Source: Streptomyces chattanoogensis (GTDB taxonomy: Bacteria > Actinomycetota > Actinomycetes > Streptomycetales > Streptomycetaceae). Taken from it: DNA of 64,000 nt. The position numbers and the translations under genes were made by a program. Location: contig NZ_LGKG01000172.1 in the NCBI RefSeq assembly GCF_001294335.1, positions 1-64,000 on the forward strand, in the 5' to 3' direction. The first letter of the stretch is position 1. The number at the start of each line of letters is the position of its first letter. Below are positions 1 through 7,826 of this stretch, one piece after another. The notes under the pieces are model-generated. The model saw only the letters and a program-made list of their open reading frames with translations, ran no database searches and was not told the origin of the DNA.

Positions 1-553
1 CTTCGCATCGTTGATGTAGTTCGCCAGGTGCATCAGCGGACCGGCCGCCTCGATGGGCATCGCCCCGATCATCAGGGCGAGCAGGAAATCGGTGACCGAT
101 ATCCAGTCGGCCATCAGCATCGGCAGGCCGGTGGCGGAGAGGATCAGCAGCGTGGGCAGCGGCACGATGAACAGCCGGTGCAGCAGACCCCCGGCCCGCG
201 AGGTCGCCAGCCAGCCGGCGACCGCCTCGGTGAACTCGTCCACCGCATCGGCGAATCGGCGGAAGGACCCCTGCCCGTCGTCGAAGGTCCGCACCACCGG
301 CATTCCCTGCACGAACTCGACCACCGCCGCGTTGGTGTTCTCGTTCGCGTCGTTGTAGCGCGCCCGCTGTGCCGCATGGTCGCGGGTCAGCAACGACAGA
401 CAGACGACGGCGATCGGCACGACGATCAGCGCGGCGATCAGCAGCCGCCACTGCACCACTCCGAGCGCGATCGTGGCGGCCAGCGGCTGGGCGAAGCCGG
501 AGCCGACGAACGGCAGCGCGTCCGCGACCACGTTGTGCAGCGACTTCACATCG
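1..553 (-). pseudogene. ABC exporter transmembrane domain, N-terminally truncated remnant
   Basis: On the minus strand, codons ending at base 1 read as part of a type I ABC exporter membrane domain. The segment begins DVKSLHNVVADALPFVG near base 552, has hydrophobic helices around WRLLIAALIVVPIAVVC, then the cytoplasmic loop NAAVVEFVQGMPVVRTF, and runs off the left edge still open. Exporters of this family normally have about 130-160 residues before this point. Here they are replaced by a serine recombinase coding sequence in another reading frame. It is therefore a 5'-truncated gene; whether the ATPase domain survives outside the window cannot be seen. Siderophore or lipid exporters have a similar loop, but the substrate cannot be told. 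Confidence 0.75.
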
Positions 554-1303
554 TGCTTTGGCGATGCTGTAGGCCGATTCCCCCGACATGAAGTCCTGGA
601 AGATCCGGACAACGACGTCGGCCTCGTCCGGGACGAGCTGCCCCTTGCACTCGCCCTTGCGGATCCAGCCGTAGGCGATGCGGCCCTGGGCGAGGCCGTT
701 ATGGGCGGCGGAGAGGTGCTGGCGGGCGACGCGGCGGGCGGTGTCCTCGGAGGACTTGAGCGCCATCACGCACATCATGCGAGCCATGTGGCGGTCGCTG
801 TCGTTGATCAGGTTCATGCGGCCGCCGGTGGCGCCGGTGACGGGACGCTTGACGTATTCGACGATGTCGATGAGGTCTTCGAGGTCCCGGGGCTGGCGGA
901 CCAGCCGGTCGAGGTCGTAGAAGATCACGCCGTCGATGACACCGTTGGCCAGGTCGGCCAGGAGCTGCCGGAATTCGGGGCGCAGGACGATCCAGTCGAT
1001 GGAGCCGTCGGGCTTGACGACCTTGCGCTTCTTGAAGGCCGAGGTGTCGTTCTCCCGGTAGACCTTGGCGAACGGGCCCCAGCGCAGGCGGGACCTGGTG
1101 TCCTCGGCGTCTTCGAGCTGGCGGTCGACGCCGGCTTCCAGGCCGAAGCGGTCGGAGGAGATGCGGAGGTAGGCGCCTGGTCGTTTGGGGGCGTATGCGG
1201 CCAGGTGGTCGTGGAGGTTGAGGGTGACCTGGCCACCGCGGGCATGTGCGGGGACTTCGAAGTCTTCCCAGACGGTCGGTGCAATGGCTGGGGCGGTGGA
1301 CAC
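554..1303 (-). pseudogene. Large serine recombinase, C-terminally truncated
   Basis: Starts at GTG 1303 with CAGGAG about 10 bases upstream. The N-terminal part is a serine recombinase catalytic domain: YLRISSDRFG (likely nucleophile Ser49), then GVIFYDLDRLVRQPRDLEDL, then TARRVARQHL helix E-like sequence. The start of the DNA-binding 'recombinase' domain follows (AYGWIRKGECKGQLVPDEA, then SAYSIAKAR). Family members run to 450-600 residues. This one loses homology after about 249 residues, where ABC exporter sequence begins in a different frame. No stop codon lies between the join and the left edge, so a chimeric read-through product is possible but should be dead as a recombinase. It is likely the relic of an integrated phage or conjugative element. 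Confidence 0.8.
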
Positions 1304-1423
1304 GGTGTCGGCTCCTGGTGCTCGTCGGCTCCGATACCGGGCACTTTCCGCCGAGCTCAGGGGTTTGGTGGTGCCGTGGATCCGCTGTACGATCCGCGGC
1401 CGCCGGTGTGGATACTGATCACC

Positions 1424-2044
1424 ATGCGCATTGACTTCGATCCCGCTGAGATGTCCCGCAACGAGTTCTACAAGCTCCTGACCGCGGTGGTGGTGCCGCG
1501 GCCCATCGCCTGGATTTCGACGATCAGCCCTGATGGTGCTTCTGCGAACCTCGCCCCGCACTCCTTCTTCAACATCGCCAGCGTGGCGCCGCCCGTGGTG
1601 CAGTTCAGTTCCGTCGGGCGGAAGGACACGCTGCGGAATATCGAGGCCACCGGGCAGTTTGTGGTGAGCTTTGCGACGGAGGGGCTGGAGCGGCAGATCA
1701 ATGACAGTGCGACGGATTTTCCGCGTGGGGTGAGCGAATTCGAGGCGGCGGGGATCGCTTCCGAGCCGAGTGTGCGGGTGAAGCCGCCGCGGGTCGCGGA
1801 CTCGCCGGTGGCATTGGAGTGTGAGGTGCACAGCACGCTCGGGATCGGGGATTCCACCGTCGTGTTCGGGCGGGTGGTGCATGCCGTGGTGTCGGACGAG
1901 GTGCTGGTCGACGGGCATCCCGAGATCGACAGGCTGCGGCCGTTGTCGCGACTGGGTAAGGACGAGTGGGGCACGGTCGGCGGGCTGCGGGAGCTCGGCC
2001 GTATCCGGCATGCGGAGTGGCAGGGGCCGGCCGGGCGGGACTGA
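1424..2044 (+). CDS. Flavin reductase family protein (FMN-binding split barrel)
   Basis: 206 residues. The fold is recognised from the N-terminal FYKLLTAVVVPRPIAWISTI, followed by SANLAPHSFFN and PPVVQFSSV, which form the FMN-phosphate pocket in flavoredoxin-like flavin reductases. The product probably reduces FMN or serves as the reductase partner of a monooxygenase; no partner oxygenase is adjacent. The ATG at 1424 is the first start consistent with the family N-terminus, although the frame stays open far upstream across the antisense recombinase remnant. Length is normal for the family, and no defect is visible. The specific substrate or partner is unknown. Confidence 0.82.
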   Translation: MRIDFDPAEMSRNEFYKLLTAVVVPRPIAWISTISPDGASANLAPHSFFNIASVAPPVVQFSSVGRKDTLRNIEATGQFVVSFATEGLERQINDSATDFPRGVSEFEAAGIASEPSVRVKPPRVADSPVALECEVHSTLGIGDSTVVFGRVVHAVVSDEVLVDGHPEIDRLRPLSRLGKDEWGTVGGLRELGRIRHAEWQGPAGRD

Positions 2045-2158
2045 GCAGCGAGGATTTCGAGTCGGTTCCCCTCGGGGCCACTTCCGGCTCATGGAGGTGT
2101 TCGAGACTCTGCGGTGAGGGCGCCGGTGCCGTCGGCGCCATGGGTGAATGGAGTCGCA

Positions 2159-3160
2159 GTGAAGGACTACCGCGTTCCCGGCCGTGAGTCGCTCGAGGCG
2201 GCATCCGTCCCCCGTTCCCCGGTGGCCGCGTTCAGCCGGCGGTATGCGCTGCGGGCCGCGGCCGCCGGGGCGGTCGCCGTACCGGTGGCGGCGTACGGGA
2301 CGGGGACCGCGGACGCCGCTGACCGGGGGCGGGGGCTGCGGGTGATGACCTTCAACCTGCGGTACGCCTCCGACACCCGGCCGAATTCCTGGGCCGAGCG
2401 GCGCCCCGTCATGCGGTCGCTGCTGCGCCGCGAGGCCCCGCATGTGCTCGGGACGCAGGAGGGGCTCTATGGGCAGCTGCGCGATATCGCGCAGGATCTC
2501 GGTCCGCATTACGACTGGGTGGGGACCGGGCGGGGCGGCGGAAGCCGGGATGAGTTCGCGGCGGTTTTCTACGATGTGCGGCGGCTTGCGCCGGTCGAGT
2601 ACGACCATTTCTGGCTGTCCGATACGCCGTATCTGATCGGGTCGGCGACCTGGGGGAATACGGTCATCCGGATGGTGACTTGGGTGCGGTTCCGGGATGT
2701 GCGGGCGGCGGACGAGCCGGGTGCGTCAGGTGCGTCGGGTAAGCCGGGAACGTCGGTTGGTTCGGGCGACTTCTATCTGGTGAACACTCACCTTGATCAT
2801 GCGAATCAGTACTCGAGGGAGCGTTCCGCCGCGCTGATCCGTGAGCGACTCGGGGCGCTCGATCCGTCACTGCCCCGGATCGTGACAGGCGATTTCAATG
2901 TCGCGGCGCATAAGAATCCCGTGTACGACGCGATGCTGGGCGACGGGGTGCTCGTCGACAGCTGGGACACGGCCGAGGAGCGGAGCGCTCAGTACGGCAC
3001 CTTTCACGGGTATCGGCCACTGGTGCCGGACGGGGACCGGATCGACTGGATTCTCACCTCGGCGGGTGTGCGGACGCGGCGTGCCACGATCAATACGTTC
3101 TCGGAGCACGGGCAGTTTCCGAGCGATCACCTTCCGGTGCAGGCATGGGTGGAGTGGTGA
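2159..3160 (+). CDS. Secreted endonuclease/exonuclease/phosphatase family protein
   Basis: 333 residues from GTG 2159, chosen because GGAG lies about 8 bases upstream; an upstream in-frame GTG at 2114 lacks support. Residues 26-55 hold a Tat-like signal (SRRYALR followed by an Ala/Val-rich helix and ADAAD cleavage region). The EEP fold motifs follow in order: VMTFNLRY, GTQEGLYGQL (metal-binding Glu), NTHLDHANQ, VTGDFN, GDRIDWIL and the terminal catalytic SDHLPV. Family members cleave phosphodiester or phosphate ester bonds of nucleic acids, lipids or sugars outside the cell. The substrate cannot be assigned. A short Gly/Ser/Ala insert (ASGASGKPGTSVGSG) sits between the two catalytic halves and is probably a surface loop. 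Confidence 0.85.
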   Translation: MKDYRVPGRESLEAASVPRSPVAAFSRRYALRAAAAGAVAVPVAAYGTGTADAADRGRGLRVMTFNLRYASDTRPNSWAERRPVMRSLLRREAPHVLGTQEGLYGQLRDIAQDLGPHYDWVGTGRGGGSRDEFAAVFYDVRRLAPVEYDHFWLSDTPYLIGSATWGNTVIRMVTWVRFRDVRAADEPGASGASGKPGTSVGSGDFYLVNTHLDHANQYSRERSAALIRERLGALDPSLPRIVTGDFNVAAHKNPVYDAMLGDGVLVDSWDTAEERSAQYGTFHGYRPLVPDGDRIDWILTSAGVRTRRATINTFSEHGQFPSDHLPVQAWVEW

Positions 3161-3193
3161 GGACGGGGTAGGGGCGCCGGGTCGGTGGCCGTA

Positions 3194-3418
3194 TCAGCGC
3201 TGGTGGGTGGCCGAGCCGCGGACCTGGAGGCCATCGAGGAGTTCCTGCGTCGCGGCTGCCACGGCCGCCACGGCGTGATCGAAGACCTCGCGGTTGTGGG
3301 CGGCCGGTGCGCGGAATCCGGAGACCTTGCGGACGTACTGCAAGGCGGCGGCCCGGACGTCCTCGTCGGTGACCTCGGGTGTGACGGGCGGGCGGAGGGT
3401 CTTGATGCTGCGGCACAT
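3194..3418 (-). CDS. DUF2277 family small protein
   Basis: 74 residues beginning MCRSIKTLRPP, then VTDEDVRAAALQYVRKVSGF, RAPAAHNREVFDHAV and a C-terminal helix. This matches the remembered DUF2277 pattern, a conserved small actinobacterial protein with an invariant MCRSIK start. No enzymatic role is known for the family. The gene converges on the preceding EEP-family gene with only about 33 bases between the stops. Confidence 0.85.
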   Translation of the reverse strand: MCRSIKTLRPPVTPEVTDEDVRAAALQYVRKVSGFRAPAAHNREVFDHAVAAVAAATQELLDGLQVRGSATHQR

Positions 3419-3468
3419 GCGTCCAGTCTGCCTCGTGGCCCACAGATCCGGGCCGGGCGTGGCGCGAC

Positions 3469-4290
3469 TCAGCTGAGCCCGGTGACCCGCATCGTGATGT
3501 TGAGGCGGCCGCTGGTCAGTCCCGTCGCCGGGTCGCAGGTGCCCGGCCGGACCTTGGGTACCCCGTGGTACGCGAACCGCGACGGCCCGCCGAAGACGAA
3601 CAGATCGCCGGAGGCCAGCTCGATGTCGGTGTACGGCTTGGTGCGGGTCTGGGTATTGCCGAAGCGGAAGACGCAGGTGTCGCCGATGCTCAGGGAGACG
3701 ACCGGTGCGCCGGACCGCTCCTCCTTGTCCTGGTGCATGCCGAGCTTCGCCTGGGCATCGTAGAAATTGATCAGCGCGGTGTCGGGCGTGTAGTCGTCGC
3801 CCGCCGTAGCGTCCTGGTACGCGTCGACCAGCGCCCGTCGGCCCAACTCGACCATCCAGTCAGGGAATTCGGCGACCCGGGCCCCATTGACGTCGTCGGC
3901 GGTACGGGTATACGCGTACGGCTGCCAATGCCAGCCGATGCACACCGTCTGGACGGACATCACCCCGCCGCGGGGGAGCTTGGTGTGCCGGATGGGGGCC
4001 GGGCCGCGCGCCCAGCCGCGACAGGCGGTGACGAGCTCGCGCTGTTGGTCCAGGGTCAGCCAGCCGGGGACGTGGACGGCGCCGGGGGCGAGGATGCGGC
4101 GGGGGGCGCGTTCGTGGGCGCCGGGTGAGTGGGCTGCGGGGGTGTCGTGGTCCGGGGCGGCGCCGGGTGCGGTCGGGGATGTCGTGAGGTGCCCGGGGTG
4201 GCCGATGTGCCCAGGCCCGTCGATCCCCTCGAGCCTGTCGATCCCCTCGAGCCCGTCAAAGTCCTCGAAGCCGGGAAGTGGCGTGCTCAT
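3469..4290 (-). CDS. alkB: AlkB-like Fe(II)/2-oxoglutarate-dependent dioxygenase
   Basis: 273 residues. The iron-binding triad is visible as His186-x-Asp188 (LGMHQDKEE) and His242 (RFAYHGV), and the 2-oxoglutarate-binding arginines lie in GRLNITMRVTG (Arg262, Arg268). The NFYD motif before the HxD is also typical of AlkB. Such enzymes remove alkyl groups from N1-methyladenine and N3-methylcytosine in DNA or RNA by oxidative demethylation. The first 60 residues are an unusual Gly/Asp/His/Pro-rich extension with near-repeats (GLEGIDRLEGIDG), encoded by short repeated DNA, and are probably disordered. An internal start near the ILAPGAVHVPGWL segment is possible. No Ada or other alkylation-response gene is adjacent. 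Confidence 0.88.
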   Translation of the reverse strand: MSTPLPGFEDFDGLEGIDRLEGIDGPGHIGHPGHLTTSPTAPGAAPDHDTPAAHSPGAHERAPRRILAPGAVHVPGWLTLDQQRELVTACRGWARGPAPIRHTKLPRGGVMSVQTVCIGWHWQPYAYTRTADDVNGARVAEFPDWMVELGRRALVDAYQDATAGDDYTPDTALINFYDAQAKLGMHQDKEERSGAPVVSLSIGDTCVFRFGNTQTRTKPYTDIELASGDLFVFGGPSRFAYHGVPKVRPGTCDPATGLTSGRLNITMRVTGLS

Positions 4291-4586
4291 GTGCTCCTCG
4301 ACCTGTCTTGGTGGCGTGCGGGCCCGGTGGATGTGCAGTGGTCGCCGCCGCTGATCTTGGCCGCGTCGATCGTTCCCGCGCCGATCCTGGCTGCGCTGGT
4401 CGTTCCCGCGCCGATCGTGTGGCGACTGTGGCTGCTGCTGTCCTCTGCTCTCTTCAGCGTGCCATGGAGAGGCTCGTCATGAGGCGTGGGGCAGCCGGTG
4501 GGCGGCGATCGTCGGCCATCCCGGCGTCCCGCCCGGCACCCCAGCATCCGGCTATCCCGCCCCCAGGTCCCCGGAGCTCGATCGTG
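4291..4586. other. Gap with a short 30-bp imperfect tandem repeat
   Basis: No credible gene. Around 4351-4420 a 30-base unit containing CGTTCCCGCGCCGATC occurs twice plus part of a third copy. It would include the promoter of the leftward alkB gene. Confidence 0.4.
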
Positions 4587-4830
4587 CTACTGCAGATCGG
4601 TCCGGAATGCCGTGTCGGAGCTCTCCCCGCCGTCGCCGTTGTTGTCCGCGTTCGTCGTCGTCAGCCACGGGGAGTTCCTGTCGGGTTTGGACACGACCGT
4701 ACGGAGCCGCCCGTAGTCGTGGGTGGAGTACGTCGTGGGGGCGCCCACGCTGGTGCCGTCGACCGGAATGCGCCACGGGCGTTCGCCGCGCAGGGCCGCC
4801 ACATGGTCACCGAGCCGTCCAAGCGCCACC
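4587..4830 (-). pseudogene. PQQ-dependent sugar dehydrogenase, C-terminal fragment
   Basis: The minus-strand frame reads VAALRGERPWRIPVDGT, then a short variable stretch, DYGRLRTVVSKPD and SPWLTTTNADNNGDGG before a stop at 4587. This resembles the last blades of soluble, secreted PQQ-dependent (glucose/sorbosone type) sugar dehydrogenases, which end with a GRLRTVV...LWxTTSNTDGRG pattern. Only about 75-80 residues remain of a protein that usually has about 380. No start or upstream blades are visible, so it is a remnant. Its position less than 1 kb upstream of a complete PQQ cofactor operon suggests that the operon once had its own client enzyme here. The assignment rests on recognising the C-terminal motif and needs a profile search. 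Confidence 0.6.
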
Positions 4831-4879
4831 GAGCCGTCCAAGCGCTCAACCTGTTGTGTGCGGGGCGTGAACTCGCAGC

Positions 4880-5305
4880 TCAGGCGCGTTCTTCGTCGTG
4901 AAGCGAGGGGGCGTAGGAGATGCCGACGATCAAGCCATCGTCCGTGAGAAGCCGGGTCACCGTCTGTCCCCACGGCTCGGTACGGGCCGGGTGCAGCAGG
5001 GCGAAGCCCGCGCGCTCAAGCTCGCCGCCGGCCGCTGCGACAGCGTCTGCGTCCGCGACCTCGAACTCGATGGATGCCTGGGGGACCACCCGGTCGGCGG
5101 GCCACGACGGTGTGCCAAAGCACGCCTCGGCTGCCTGCGAGAGCGGCCACATGCCGAAGTGCTTGCTGCCCGGGATGCTCCCGCTCGAGTAGTAGCCGTC
5201 GTCTTCGCCCTCCAGCGGGAGGCCGAGGGTGTCCATGAAGAGTCTGCGGCTCTGTGGCGGGTCAGCGACGACCACCGCCGTACTCGTGATGAAGAGAACG
5301 TCCAT
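4880..5305 (-). CDS. VOC family protein (glyoxalase/bleomycin-resistance fold)
   Basis: 141 residues with two beta-alpha-beta-beta-beta modules. The first begins MDVLFITSTAVVVADPPQSRRLFMDTLGLPLEG, and the second includes VPQASIEFEVADADAVAAAG and ends in RLLTDDGLIVGISYAP. The length is that of a single-chain VOC protein. Such proteins are metal-dependent isomerases or dioxygenases, or binding proteins; the reaction is not assignable. It reads leftward, away from the pqq operon, so the two probably share the 400-base intergenic region as a divergent promoter space. Confidence 0.8.
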   Translation of the reverse strand: MDVLFITSTAVVVADPPQSRRLFMDTLGLPLEGEDDGYYSSGSIPGSKHFGMWPLSQAAEACFGTPSWPADRVVPQASIEFEVADADAVAAAGGELERAGFALLHPARTEPWGQTVTRLLTDDGLIVGISYAPSLHDEERA

Positions 5306-5701
5306 GTGACGCAGCCTATGGGCCGCAGTTTCCAGGAGGCGGAAACACCAGCAGTTCGGACGTGTCCTGGTCCCGCAGCAGTTTCACTGCCTGCCTGGCG
5401 TACCACGGCCGCCCTCTTACCAGTCGGTCTAACTCTGGCCATGTGAGCGCAAGTTGGCTTTGTGTCGGTTGGTGCTTCATGGACGAGAGCGTCTTTCTTT
5501 CGCCCCATTGACCGGGGCCCCGCGGCTGAGGATTCTGCAAAGCGATTCACGGCAACCGAGCAACGTGGCGGATGAACCGCCGACGGCCGGCGCCCACTCG
5601 GACCGATGGCGCGCGGACCGGAGTCCCTGCCTTCGCCACGACGACGGAACCTACAACGACGGAACCTACGACCACGGAACCCCACGACGCGAGAGGGCCC
5701 C
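5306..5701. other. Intergenic region upstream of pqqA with a 15-bp triple repeat
   Basis: No gene could be supported; a minus-strand frame of about 74 codons at 5316-5540 is unlike any family I know. At 5641-5684 a 15-base unit, ACGACGGAACCTACA-like, occurs three times, the third copy degenerate. It lies just before the pqqA ribosome-binding site (GAGAGGG at about 5690) and might be part of the pqq leader. No clear promoter was identified. Confidence 0.4.
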
Positions 5702-5869
5702 ATGAACCACGACCTGGAACAGAGCCCCCACACCCCCGACCACACCCAACCTCAACCGGCCACCCACCCCAACGCCCCGTCCCGCGAGCAGACCGCCTGG
5801 CGGACTCCCGACTACACGGTGATCGAGACCGCACTCGAGGTCACCGCCTACTCCCTCAACGCCCGCTGA
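5702..5869 (+). CDS. pqqA: PqqA, precursor peptide of pyrroloquinoline quinone
   Basis: 55-residue peptide whose end is WRTPDYTVIETALEVTAYSL followed by NAR. The invariant Glu-Val-Thr-x-Tyr motif is present as Glu46-Val47-Thr48-Ala49-Tyr50. The Glu and Tyr side chains of this motif supply all carbon and nitrogen atoms of PQQ after the radical-SAM crosslink. Proteobacterial PqqA is usually 23-30 residues; this one carries a roughly 30-residue hydrophilic Pro/His/Gln-rich N-terminal extension, a longer leader to be removed. A good ribosome site (GAGAGGG) precedes the ATG by four bases. It is the first gene of a five-gene co-directional set, 10 bases before pqqB. Confidence 0.88.
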   Translation: MNHDLEQSPHTPDHTQPQPATHPNAPSREQTAWRTPDYTVIETALEVTAYSLNAR

Positions 5870-5879
5870 CCGGCCCGCC

Positions 5880-6809
5880 GTGCTGCTGAAGGTCCTCGGC
5901 ACCGCGGCGGGTGGCGGAGTGCCCCAGTGGAACTGTGCCTGCCCAGGGTGCTCCGGGGCGCGCATCCATCCCGACCGGCGTCGCCGCCATGCCTCGCTCG
6001 CCGTACGAGCCGACGACGATCACTGGTATCTGATCAACGCCACCCCCGACCTCGCCGACCAGATCGAGAGCACCCCGGCTCTGCACCCGGGCCCCGCTGC
6101 ACGCCGGACCCCCGTAGCGGGTGTGGTGCTCACCGACGCCGAACTCGACCACACCCTCGGCCTCGCCCGGCTGCGCGAGGCCGACCGTATCGAGATTCTC
6201 GCCACCGGCCCGGTCCGCTCCGCGTTAGGCGACCGCGCCCGCCTGGACGACGTCCTCACGCCGTACGCCGAGCTGGTATGGCGGGAATTGGGCCCTCGTC
6301 CGGTGCCGCTGCGCGAGGGGTCCGCTGTCGAGATCAGCGCCGTACCGGTTTCTGGTAAGCGGCCCCGTTACGCGGCGGCGGGGCCGGATGCCGCGGCCGG
6401 GTCCGGCGCGGCCGCGACCGCGTACGTCGAGCCGTGGGTGGTCGCCCTGCGGCTGCGCGACCGTCGCACCGGCGGCACCGCCGTCTACGCCCCCGCGCTC
6501 GCCGCCTGGCCCGACGCCTTCCAAGCGGCGATCGCCGAGGCGGACCACGTCCTGCTCGACGGCACCTTCTGGGACGACGACGAACCGCGCCGCAGCGGAT
6601 TCTCCACCCGTACGGCCACCGGCATGGGGCATCTGCCGATCGCCGGACCGGGCGGTACTGCTGCGCGCCTCGCCCCGCTCGCCGCCCGTTGCTGCTACAC
6701 CCACATCAACAACACCAACCCCCTCGTCGATCCCGACGCGCCAGAGCACAAACGGCTGGCCGTGCTGGGGCTCGCGGTGGCTGCGGAAGGGATGGAGATC
6801 GCTTTGTGA
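5880..6809 (+). CDS. pqqB: PqqB, metallo-beta-lactamase-fold PQQ biosynthesis protein
   Basis: 309 residues, GTG start. The PqqB signature opens the protein (VLGTAAGGGVPQWNC, then the zinc Cys cluster CACPGCSGAR). Later segments are INATPDLADQI, GVVLTDAELDHTLGL, LLDGTFWDDDE, GMGHLPIAGPGGTAARLA and CYTHINNTNPL, which form the metal site of the fold. PqqB is thought to hydroxylate the tyrosine-derived part of the crosslinked Glu-Tyr intermediate before PqqC acts. No ribosome site is clear before GTG 5880, so translation is probably coupled to pqqA. The end of the gene is involved in a 23-base tandem duplication shared with the pqqC leader. Confidence 0.93.
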   Translation: MLLKVLGTAAGGGVPQWNCACPGCSGARIHPDRRRRHASLAVRADDDHWYLINATPDLADQIESTPALHPGPAARRTPVAGVVLTDAELDHTLGLARLREADRIEILATGPVRSALGDRARLDDVLTPYAELVWRELGPRPVPLREGSAVEISAVPVSGKRPRYAAAGPDAAAGSGAAATAYVEPWVVALRLRDRRTGGTAVYAPALAAWPDAFQAAIAEADHVLLDGTFWDDDEPRRSGFSTRTATGMGHLPIAGPGGTAARLAPLAARCCYTHINNTNPLVDPDAPEHKRLAVLGLAVAAEGMEIAL

Positions 6810-6827
6810 GTGGGATGGAGATCGCTT
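6789..6827 (+). repeat. Short tandem duplication at the pqqB/pqqC junction
   Basis: The 16-base string GGGATGGAGATCGCTT occurs at 6789-6804 and again at 6812-6827, a period of 23. The first copy encodes the last PqqB residues; the second lies between the genes and provides the GGAG that sits eight bases before the pqqC ATG. Confidence 0.85.
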
Positions 6828-6828
6828 C

Positions 6829-7569
6829 ATGAGCACGCCGTTCGAGGAGCGGCTGCGGGCCGTGGCGCGCGACAACTACCACGACCGTCACCCCTTCAAT
6901 GTCCGTATGCACCAAGGTGAGTTGACGCCGGACGAACTGCGCCGCTGGATCCGTAACCGCTTCCACTACCAGCGCCATATCCCCGTCAAGGACGCCCTGA
7001 TCACCGCCAAGCTGGGCACGCCTGACCTGCGCCGGATGTGGCTGCGCCGGATCCAGGACCACGACGGGCAGCAGCCGGGGGAGGGCGGCATCGAGCGATG
7101 GCTGCGGCTCGGTGAGGCGGCGGGGATCGACCGGTCGTTGTTGATGGACGAGACGGGGGTGCTGCCCGGCGTACGGCTCGCCGTCGACGGCTATGTCAAC
7201 TTCTGCCGGCTGCGCTCCCCGCTGGAGGCGGTGGCCGCCTCGCTCACCGAACTGTCCGCCCCGGACATCATGCGCACGAGGATCGACGCCTTCGAGCGGC
7301 ACTACCGCTGGATCGACGCCGACGGCCTGGCCTACTTCCGGGGGCGTCAGAGCCAGGGGCGGCGGGACAGCAAGGAGGCGCTGTCGCTGGTCCTGGACTG
7401 GGCGCGTACGGAAGCCGAGCAGGAGCAGGCGGTCGCCGCGCTGGCCTTCAAGTGCCAGGTGCTGTGGGCGCTGCTGGATGCGGTCGAGGCGGGGGAGCGG
7501 CCGGCGGGGGACGACGGGCCGGGGGAGCGGCCGCTGCGGGACGACCGGTCCTCGGGAGGGCGGCCATGA
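6829..7569 (+). CDS. pqqC: PqqC, PQQ synthase (cofactor-free oxidase)
   Basis: 246 residues. Hallmarks of PqqC are visible: YHDRHPFNVRMHQGELT, WIRNRFHYQRHIPVKDALI, RIQDHDG, then GVRLAVDGYVNFC and FERHYRWIDADGLAYF. The enzyme carries out the last step of PQQ synthesis, ring closure and eight-electron oxidation of the bicyclic intermediate by O2, without metal or cofactor, in the cytoplasm. The conserved His, Arg and Tyr residues of the family are present. A short hydrophilic tail after residue 220 (GERPAGDDGPGERPL) is extra. The stop codon overlaps the pqqD start (ATGA), which shows translational coupling. Confidence 0.94.
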   Translation: MSTPFEERLRAVARDNYHDRHPFNVRMHQGELTPDELRRWIRNRFHYQRHIPVKDALITAKLGTPDLRRMWLRRIQDHDGQQPGEGGIERWLRLGEAAGIDRSLLMDETGVLPGVRLAVDGYVNFCRLRSPLEAVAASLTELSAPDIMRTRIDAFERHYRWIDADGLAYFRGRQSQGRRDSKEALSLVLDWARTEAEQEQAVAALAFKCQVLWALLDAVEAGERPAGDDGPGERPLRDDRSSGGRP

Positions 7570-7826
7570 CGGCGCGGTGGCGGCCCGTACTCGCCCCCGC
7601 CGTCCATCTCCGGTACGACCGGGTGCGCGGCACCGACCTGCTGCTTCTGCCGGAACGCGTAGTGGTGCTCAAGGGCAGCGCGGGCGACGTACTGCGCCTC
7701 TGCAACGGCGAGCGGGAAGTGCCGGACATCGTGGCGGAGTTGGCCCGCCGCCATCCCGGTGCGCCGGTCGCGGACGAAGTGCCCGCCTTTCTGGGCCGAA
7801 TACGGGCGGAAGGCTGGCTGCGATGA
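7566..7826 (+). CDS. pqqD: PqqD, precursor peptide chaperone (RRE protein)
   Basis: 86 residues, ATG overlapping the pqqC stop. The RRE (RiPP recognition element) fold is seen as RPVLAPAVHLRYDRVRGTDLL, then VVVLKGSAGDVLRLCNGE, VPDIVAELARR and a final helix FLGRIRAEGWL. PqqD binds the PqqA leader and presents the peptide to the radical-SAM enzyme PqqE. In some bacteria it is fused to PqqC or PqqE; here it is a free protein between them. Its stop overlaps the pqqE start in the same ATGA manner. Confidence 0.93.
   Translation: MTARWRPVLAPAVHLRYDRVRGTDLLLLPERVVVLKGSAGDVLRLCNGEREVPDIVAELARRHPGAPVADEVPAFLGRIRAEGWLR

Noticed and set aside
473..1423. An upstream extension of the flavin reductase frame
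   Set aside because: It is antisense to the recombinase remnant, and the family N-terminus fits the ATG at 1424.
5316..5540. A 74-codon minus-strand gene
   Set aside because: It resembles no family I know and has no good ribosome site. It is mentioned in the gap entry only.
5641..5684. A regulator-binding array upstream of pqqA
   Set aside because: The 15-base units lack dyad symmetry and the third copy is degenerate. It is noted only as a repeat.
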